Shown: positions 13,070 to 17,819 of the stretch, piece after piece
How positions within the stretch are numbered: the first letter of the stretch is position 1
How the letters are laid out: every line of letters begins with the position of its first letter
Source of the DNA: an uncultured Planctomycetales bacterium
GTDB lineage: Bacteria; Planctomycetota; Planctomycetia; Isosphaerales; Isosphaeraceae
Direction of reading: 5' to 3'
NCBI GenBank assembly: GCA_937907525.1
Contig: CALCIB010000021.1
Coordinates: forward strand, 1-17,819
DNA: 17,819 nucleotides
Position numbers and translations under genes: made by a program
The notes under the pieces: model-generated
What the model saw: only the letters and a program-made list of their open reading frames with translations
What the model was told of the DNA's origin: nothing
Database searches by the model: none

Positions 13070-16000
13070 TCAGGTGAACGGCCGCTTGATCTGGTCCCAG
13101 AGCTTCGAGAACATGTTGCTGCTGTCCACCGCGGTGTTGCCCGCCTGGTACGCCGTGTACTGCGGCGTCTGGGCGGCCTGCTGTTGGGCGGCGGCCAAGG
13201 CGGCGGCGGCCTCGGGGGTCATCACGGTGGTCGTCGCGTCCGGCGTGGTCGGCGCCTCGGTCGAGACCGCGGCCGGCGAGGTGGTCGTGGCGGCGGGGGT
13301 CGTGGCGGTGGCGGTCGAGCCGTCGGTCGCGCTCGGGGTCGCCGCGCCCAGGGACGTCTTGGGCTGGTCCTGGCTGGCCAGGTCCTGCGTCGTCTGGGGC
13401 AGGACGGTCGGCGTCGTCGAGGCGTCCACGGCGTCGGGGTTCGACTGGTTGACGATCTGGCCGGCGTTCTGCTGGACGGGCACGTAGTCGAGCAGGCTGT
13501 AGGCCGGCAGGTAGGTCCCCGGGGCCTCGTTGCGGTTGATCCGGAACTTGGCCGGGTTCATGCCGCGGAACTTGAACATGAGCGCGGGGGGGACCTGGAT
13601 GAACCGCGGCAGCTTGTGTTGCAGGGCGGTGGTGTTGCGTTGGGCGTCCGGGTCGAGCAGGAAGCCGTTGGCCGACGCCCGCGTCCGGTCGGTGACCACG
13701 TAGTCGTCGGGCTTGGGGAGCAGGACGCCGGCGAGCATCCTCAGCGAGTCGATGCTGACGGCGCCCTTGAGTTCGCCGTTGGCGGCGTAGTCGAAGAAGT
13801 TGAACCGTCGCTGGAGCGCGCCGGGCTGGTCGGGGTTCTCGAAGAACGAGGTGTTGTTGAGGCCGGTCTCGGGGATGGCGGTGCTGGCCGTGCCGCCGAG
13901 GAATCGGGCCATGGCGCCGGCCTCGGGCATCCCCTTGACGGCGGCGGTGTCGACGAAGTCCTGGACTTCCTGGGAGGTGATCAGGCCGTCGCTGTTGGAG
14001 TCGATGATCGGCAGGACGCCGTGGCTGATGAGGTAGTTGAGGGCCTGAGTCCCCTCGATGGCGGCGATGGCGTTGTCGACCGAGACCCGGGCGTAGGCCG
14101 GGGGCTCGTTGGCGCCGACGAACTTGTTCTGCTTGTCGGTGGAGGAGATCAGGGCGGGAGTGGCGACGCTGCCGCCGTCGTTGACGTCGAAGACCGGCAC
14201 GGCGGTCCAGGCCAGGATGCCGTTGATGCCGTCGGGGTTGTTGAACGCCGAGAGGTCGCCGACGCCGTGGGGGCCGAAGTCGAGGGCGCGGACGCCGACG
14301 GGGGTCGTCAGGTAGGCGTCGGAAGTCACGCCGTTGGAGAGGTCCAGGTTGGTCCAGTAGTTCAGGGCCGACGACACCATCGCGTAGGCGCCGGTGAGGA
14401 TGCCCGTGGACATCGAGGTCCCGACCTGGCTGAAGGTCAGGCGGTTGCTGGGATCCGCGTTGGCGCCGCCGGTGGGGCCGGTGCCGCCGGTGCCGCCGGT
14501 GGTGGTCGTCACCTCGATCCCGCGGCGACGGAAGGTCGGCACGTCGATCGCCGGCGCGGCGAAGTCGGTCGTCATTCCCCGGTTGACGGACGCCGGGATC
14601 CGGTCGGCCCAGATGGTGAAGTCGCCCGCCGCGAAGGTGGTGACGTTCTGCGCGACGCCGCCGCCGGTGGTGGTCCCGCCGGTGGTGCCCCCGGTGCCGG
14701 TGCCGCCGCCGGTGGTGCTGGCCGTGCCACCGATGGAGATCTGGTCCTGGAACACCAGGACCGGACCCGGCGGATTGGCGCTCCCCGAGCCCAACACGCC
14801 GATCGGGGGCGTGACCGGGCTGGTCGAGGGATCCTCGACGTAGGGGAACGGATAGGTGCCCGTCACCGAGATCGTCTCGGACAGGACCGCCGGCAGCGAC
14901 ATGCCGTCGCTGTCGCCGGCCGAGGAACTGTCGGCGTTGCTGCGCACCAGGTTGGTCTGGCCGCTGTTGGTGCCGCCGCCGGTCGTGCCGCCGGTGGTCC
15001 CGCCGGTGGTCCCGCCGGTCGTTCCGCCGCCGGAGCCCATGCCCAGGGGCGAGCCGAACTGGCCGGCCGCGGCGATCGGCGCGATCCCCAGCGAGCGGAA
15101 CTTCTTAAGCTGAAGCTTCAGCGCGATGACGATCTGGGGGTAGTTCTTGAACGCCGCGCCCTCGGTGGGCCAGGTCTGCTGCGTGCCGAAGGCCATGGTG
15201 GTCGCGATGACCCGCGAAACCCTCCCCGGCCGCACCGGATCGTTGACGTACGGGTTCTGCGCGACGTACTGCAACCCGCTGTACACGGCGTTGGTGGACG
15301 TCAGCGCGTTGGTGGCGCTCTGAAGGGTCGTGGTGTTCCCGCCGGTGCCGCCGGTGCCGCCGGTGCCGCCGGTGCCGCCGGTCGTCCCGCTGGTGGTCAG
15401 GCTCCTGCCCGGTTGGAACGGCGAGAAGATCGCGATGGGGTCGATGGTGGCCTGCGGCACGAACTGGGCGACCACGCCGGCCACCGGCGTGCCGTGGCCG
15501 TCGATCGTGTTCACCAGGACCGTGCCGCCGCCGGTCGTGCCGCCGCCGGTCGTGCCGCCGGTGGTGCCGCCGGTCGTCCCGCCGGAGGTGCCGAGGTTGA
15601 TCGGGGCGAGGTCCAGGTTGCCGTTGCCGTTGGTGTACAGGTTCTTGCCGGCCGCGACCCGGCCGCGGAACGGCGAGGAGAGCGCGTCGACGCCCGTGTC
15701 CATCACGGCCACGGCGCTGCCGTTGCCGTCGTAGGGGACGCCCAGGGTCCGTAGGTCGTTGAGCCCGACGATCGTGCCGGAGGTCGAGCCGGCGAGGCTG
15801 GCGGTGGTCTTGAACTGCCAGACGCCGTCGCCGTCGGAGGCGTACATCGTGGTGCCGTCGGCCGAGAACGTGACGCTCAGGGTCGAATCCATGAAGCTGG
15901 TCGAGCCCTGCGCCCCGGAGGTGTTGAAGCCGTAGGCGAAGGTGTTCACCTGGCCGGTGGGCGTGATCCGGATGATTCGGCCGCCGACGTTCGAGCCGCC

Positions 16001-17545
16001 GGTGGTGTTCCCGCCGCTGACGATCGGCACCAGCGGGTTGGTCACGGCGTCGTAGGGCTGGCCGGGGTTGGCCAGTTGGATCCCGATCGCCCCGCTCCCC
16101 TGGACGGGGACGTTGACGATCACGCCGGCCGGAATCCCCGCGGCCTCGTCCTCGATCGAGGTCACCTGGACCGCCAGGCCGCTCGCCAGGTCGCTGACGA
16201 ACAGATTGCCGGCGTAGGTCGGCTGGCCCGCCACGGTGACGGCGGCCAGGCCGGCGCCGCCCGTGGTCCCGCCGGTGTTGTCGGTCGAGGTGGGGACGTT
16301 CAGCGGCACGGATTGGGAGAAGTAGCCGTACTGATCGAACGCGACGTCCTGGAAGCGTCGGAAGGGCGTCGCGACCAGCGGGGTGGTGTCCGGAGTGATC
16401 GTGGTATCCGTGGTGGCGTCGGTGGTGGTCACGGAGCCGATCAGCAGGCCGCCGTTGGATCCTTGCACGCCGCTGACGCCGGGCACGGCCGGGATCCCGC
16501 CGGCCTCCGGGTTGTACGGCAGGCCGGGCGTGCCGAAGTCGGTGAAGACCGAATAGGCCGGCGAGGCGTAATCGATGTTCGCCGCGGTGATCCCGGCGAT
16601 CGGGCCCAGCGTCAGCCCGGTCTGCGCGACCCCCTTGGGCAGGTTCGCGGCGTTGCTGATGACCTGGCCGGGGGAGTACTGGTTGGCGTTGAAGAACAGG
16701 GCCGCCATCGTCCCGGCGGTGGTGCTCACGCCGCTGCCGGCGAGCACGCCCTTGAGGTACTGCTGCATCTCCGGGCCGGGAACCGCCACCGCGGTCGGGT
16801 TCATGTTGAACTTGGTCGCCGCCTGGCCGTCGGTGAGCGTGACGTAGGCGCCCAGGAACGTCCCGTCGGGGGCGATCCGGTAGATGGCGTTCTTCGACGG
16901 GTCGGTGCGATCGGCCACCGAGACCAGCATCGACGGCGCGCCGTCGATGTAACCCTCGGGATCGAAGGCGATGTCGTACCAGTTGGTGAAGCCGGTGGGG
17001 TCGGTGGCGTCCCCGGAGACCCCTCCCAGCGAGGCCGCCGCCGGGTTCTTGCCGTCGACGTTCAACGGGTTCGCCGAGAGCTGGTTCATCACCGTGTTGA
17101 GGTCGAAGAACACGCTGGCCTTGCCGGTGGCCGGATCGACCCGGTAGATCACGCCGGGACGGTCGACGGCGGCGGCGTTGTCCCCCGCGCCTCGCGAGAT
17201 CGCGTACAGGACGTTGCCGAAGACCCCGCCGGGGCCGGCCTGGATCCGCACCATGTCGCCGCCGAAGGACTCCAGCGGCGTCATTTCCGAGATCGAGGTG
17301 ATCGGCGCGGCCGAGGAGACGTTGCCCGTCGTGGTGTTGCCGCCGGTCGTCCCCGACGTGTTCGTCGAGACCACCACGCTCCCGAGGTTCGCGTTGGTGG
17401 GGGTGTCGGCCGCGGTGAAGGTCGCCTGCAGCGGGAAGACCGCCATCACGGGGGCGAGAAGCTCGCGGCGCTCCAGCGCGACCGGACCCTCGAGATGGAT
17501 GTTGCGGGGTCGACGCCGCGCCCGCGGTCGGGATGGCTGAGACAT
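13070..17545 (-). CDS. Giant exported subtilisin-like (S8) serine protease with beta-propeller domain, Gly/Thr tracts and EF-hand (1491 aa)
   Basis: The ATG at 17545 has AGGAGA 7 nt upstream; 55 in-frame codons before it are dismissed. The N-terminus is Arg-rich with LEGPVALERRELLAP (18-32), the LExLExRxLLA-type motif seen at the start of many large exported planctomycete proteins. Residues about 85-580 carry propeller-like strands (VIYRVDPATGKASVF, AIYRIAPDGTFLGAY, IIRITPTGQVNTF, MYASDGDGVWQF). The S8 catalytic domain spans about 605-1060: Asp616 in AVMDTGVD, His684 in DGHGTPVAG and Ser1044 in VGTSMSTG. The expected oxyanion Asn is Gln829 (AAAGQFGS). Tracts rich in GGT/TTGG interrupt the domain at about 653-675, 720-736, 838-859, 944-963 and 1014-1028. 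A canonical EF-hand loop (D1182, N1184, D1186, G1187, I1189, E1193) follows. The tail is Thr/Ala/Gln-rich (1370-1470) and ends SKLWDQIKRPFT. Its role is inferred to be extracellular proteolysis or surface structure. Confidence 0.85.
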   Translation of the reverse strand: MSQPSRPRARRRPRNIHLEGPVALERRELLAPVMAVFPLQATFTAADTPTNANLGSVVVSTNTSGTTGGNTTTGNVSSAAPITSISEMTPLESFGGDMVRIQAGPGGVFGNVLYAISRGAGDNAAAVDRPGVIYRVDPATGKASVFFDLNTVMNQLSANPLNVDGKNPAAASLGGVSGDATDPTGFTNWYDIAFDPEGYIDGAPSMLVSVADRTDPSKNAIYRIAPDGTFLGAYVTLTDGQAATKFNMNPTAVAVPGPEMQQYLKGVLAGSGVSTTAGTMAALFFNANQYSPGQVISNAANLPKGVAQTGLTLGPIAGITAANIDYASPAYSVFTDFGTPGLPYNPEAGGIPAVPGVSGVQGSNGGLLIGSVTTTDATTDTTITPDTTPLVATPFRRFQDVAFDQYGYFSQSVPLNVPTSTDNTGGTTGGAGLAAVTVAGQPTYAGNLFVSDLASGLAVQVTSIEDEAAGIPAGVIVNVPVQGSGAIGIQLANPGQPYDAVTNPLVPIVSGGNTTGGSNVGGRIIRITPTGQVNTFAYGFNTSGAQGSTSFMDSTLSVTFSADGTTMYASDGDGVWQFKTTASLAGSTSGTIVGLNDLRTLGVPYDGNGSAVAVMDTGVDALSSPFRGRVAAGKNLYTNGNGNLDLAPINLGTSGGTTGGTTGGTTGGGTTGGGTVLVNTIDGHGTPVAGVVAQFVPQATIDPIAIFSPFQPGRSLTTSGTTGGTGGTGGTGGTGGNTTTLQSATNALTSTNAVYSGLQYVAQNPYVNDPVRPGRVSRVIATTMAFGTQQTWPTEGAAFKNYPQIVIALKLQLKKFRSLGIAPIAAAGQFGSPLGMGSGGGTTGGTTGGTTGGTTGGGTNSGQTNLVRSNADSSSAGDSDGMSLPAVLSETISVTGTYPFPYVEDPSTSPVTPPIGVLGSGSANPPGPVLVFQDQISIGGTASTTGGGTGTGGTTGGTTTGGGVAQNVTTFAAGDFTIWADRIPASVNRGMTTDFAAPAIDVPTFRRRGIEVTTTTGGTGGTGPTGGANADPSNRLTFSQVGTSMSTGILTGAYAMVSSALNYWTNLDLSNGVTSDAYLTTPVGVRALDFGPHGVGDLSAFNNPDGINGILAWTAVPVFDVNDGGSVATPALISSTDKQNKFVGANEPPAYARVSVDNAIAAIEGTQALNYLISHGVLPIIDSNSDGLITSQEVQDFVDTAAVKGMPEAGAMARFLGGTASTAIPETGLNNTSFFENPDQPGALQRRFNFFDYAANGELKGAVSIDSLRMLAGVLLPKPDDYVVTDRTRASANGFLLDPDAQRNTTALQHKLPRFIQVPPALMFKFRGMNPAKFRINRNEAPGTYLPAYSLLDYVPVQQNAGQIVNQSNPDAVDASTTPTVLPQTTQDLASQDQPKTSLGAATPSATDGSTATATTPAATTTSPAAVSTEAPTTPDATTTVMTPEAAAALAAAQQQAAQTPQYTAYQAGNTAVDSSNMFSKLWDQIKRPFT
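14462..15589 (-). repeat. Five imperfect Gly-Gly-Thr coding microsatellite tracts inside the subtilase gene
   Basis: Low-complexity (GCCGCCGGTNGTNCC)-type tracts occur at about 15521-15589, 15338-15388, 14969-15034, 14657-14716 and 14462-14506, encoding GGTTGG- or GGTGGT-type runs of 15-23 residues. Smaller GGTTGG pieces appear at about residues 425-430 and 508-518. All keep the reading frame. Confidence 0.85.
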
Positions 17546-17819
17546 TCCATGTTCTCCTAACGCTGGACTCGTCCGTCCTGAACCGAGGCCGAGGCGCCCG
17601 GCGATCCTTAATATCGGCGCGCCCGGCGCGTCGCGATGAATCGAAACGCTCGGCAAGATCCGCTCCGGAGTGACGACCGGCGCGCGCGGATCTTTTCTCG
17701 GATTCAGCATCGGCCGCCAAACCGGCCCGCGATCAGCGAAAGAAGCGTTGCAACCCGAAAAACCGCCGGAATCGCGGCGATCGAAAGAAAGGGGGGCGAG
17801 GGGCGGAGGGGGGGGGGCA
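17546..17819. other. 5' region of the subtilase gene to the window edge
   Basis: No gene is supported here. The region should contain the subtilase promoter (minus strand), but I find no convincing -35/-10 pair; GATATTAAGG around 17609-17618 is the only AT-rich candidate near the gene. A run of ten G residues lies at 17808-17817, close to the edge. Confidence 0.3.

Noticed and set aside
10824..13487. 887-codon plus-strand open frame, and several other very long open frames over fucI and the subtilase (for example 13184-15754 plus, 15105-17720 minus, 10999-12930 minus)
   Set aside because: They are Arg/Gly/Pro-rich shadows produced by high GC in the alternative frames of fucI and the subtilase, which have clear family matches. 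None shows a domain or a ribosome site.
14462..15589. Possible CRISPR array or non-coding minisatellite from the repeated GCCGCCGGT units
   Set aside because: The repeats are in frame within one open reading frame, have no constant-length spacers, and encode Gly/Thr runs between conserved protease motifs.
17808..17817. Run of ten G at the window edge as a functional element
   Set aside because: A single homopolymer near an edge cannot be distinguished from ordinary low complexity or a sequencing weak point.

Overview
The window looks like chromosomal DNA of a planctomycete, most likely Isosphaeraceae. The basis is a very high GC content, a PEP-CTERM exported protein, a giant exported protease whose N-terminus carries the planctomycete-type LExxxLExRxLLA motif, several secreted or membrane proteins of no known family, and roomy intergenic regions with palindromic repeats. 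No rRNA, tRNA, CRISPR array, prophage or complete insertion sequence was seen.

Layout. The left edge (2-229) holds the C-terminal end of a probable HNH-endonuclease-like protein. Elongation factor P (468-1031) and an M20 metallopeptidase/deacylase (1078-2226) follow on the same strand. Positions 2227-2662 hold no gene but contain a probable terminator, then a structured palindromic repeat split by a 148-bp miniature transposable element with terminal inverted repeats and a 7-bp target duplication. A small aromatic-rich secreted protein (2663-2995, minus) is divergent from an exported M28 zinc aminopeptidase (3102-4286, plus). The M28 gene converges with an exported TolB-like beta-propeller protein (4537-6567, minus). 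Upstream of that, also on the minus strand, lies a tight yggS-yggU pair (6663-7690) with a GTGA stop/start overlap. A 70-residue two-helix membrane protein (7796-8008, plus) converges with an unrecognised 402-residue protein (8015-9223, minus). Positions 9224-10038 lack a convincing gene but hold short direct repeats and a minus-strand terminator-like hairpin. A PEP-CTERM protein (10039-10734, minus) is divergent from L-fucose isomerase (11185-12978, plus). A 17-bp perfect hairpin terminator separates fucI from the 1491-residue exported subtilase (13070-17545, minus).

How the genes fit together. The window is a set of small, mostly independent units and not one pathway. Housekeeping genes (efp, yggS-yggU) are interleaved with an export-heavy set: M28 peptidase, propeller protein, PEP-CTERM protein, subtilase and the small secreted protein. 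FucI fits a lifestyle of degrading fucose-containing polysaccharides, but no other fucose gene is present. I did not find a complete novel defence or metabolic system. The most distinctive observations are the miniature element inserted inside a palindromic repeat, the Gly/Thr-tract-loaded subtilase with Gln where the oxyanion Asn is expected, the EF-P tip with Asn in place of Lys/Arg, and the repeat-bearing non-coding stretch at 9539-9951.
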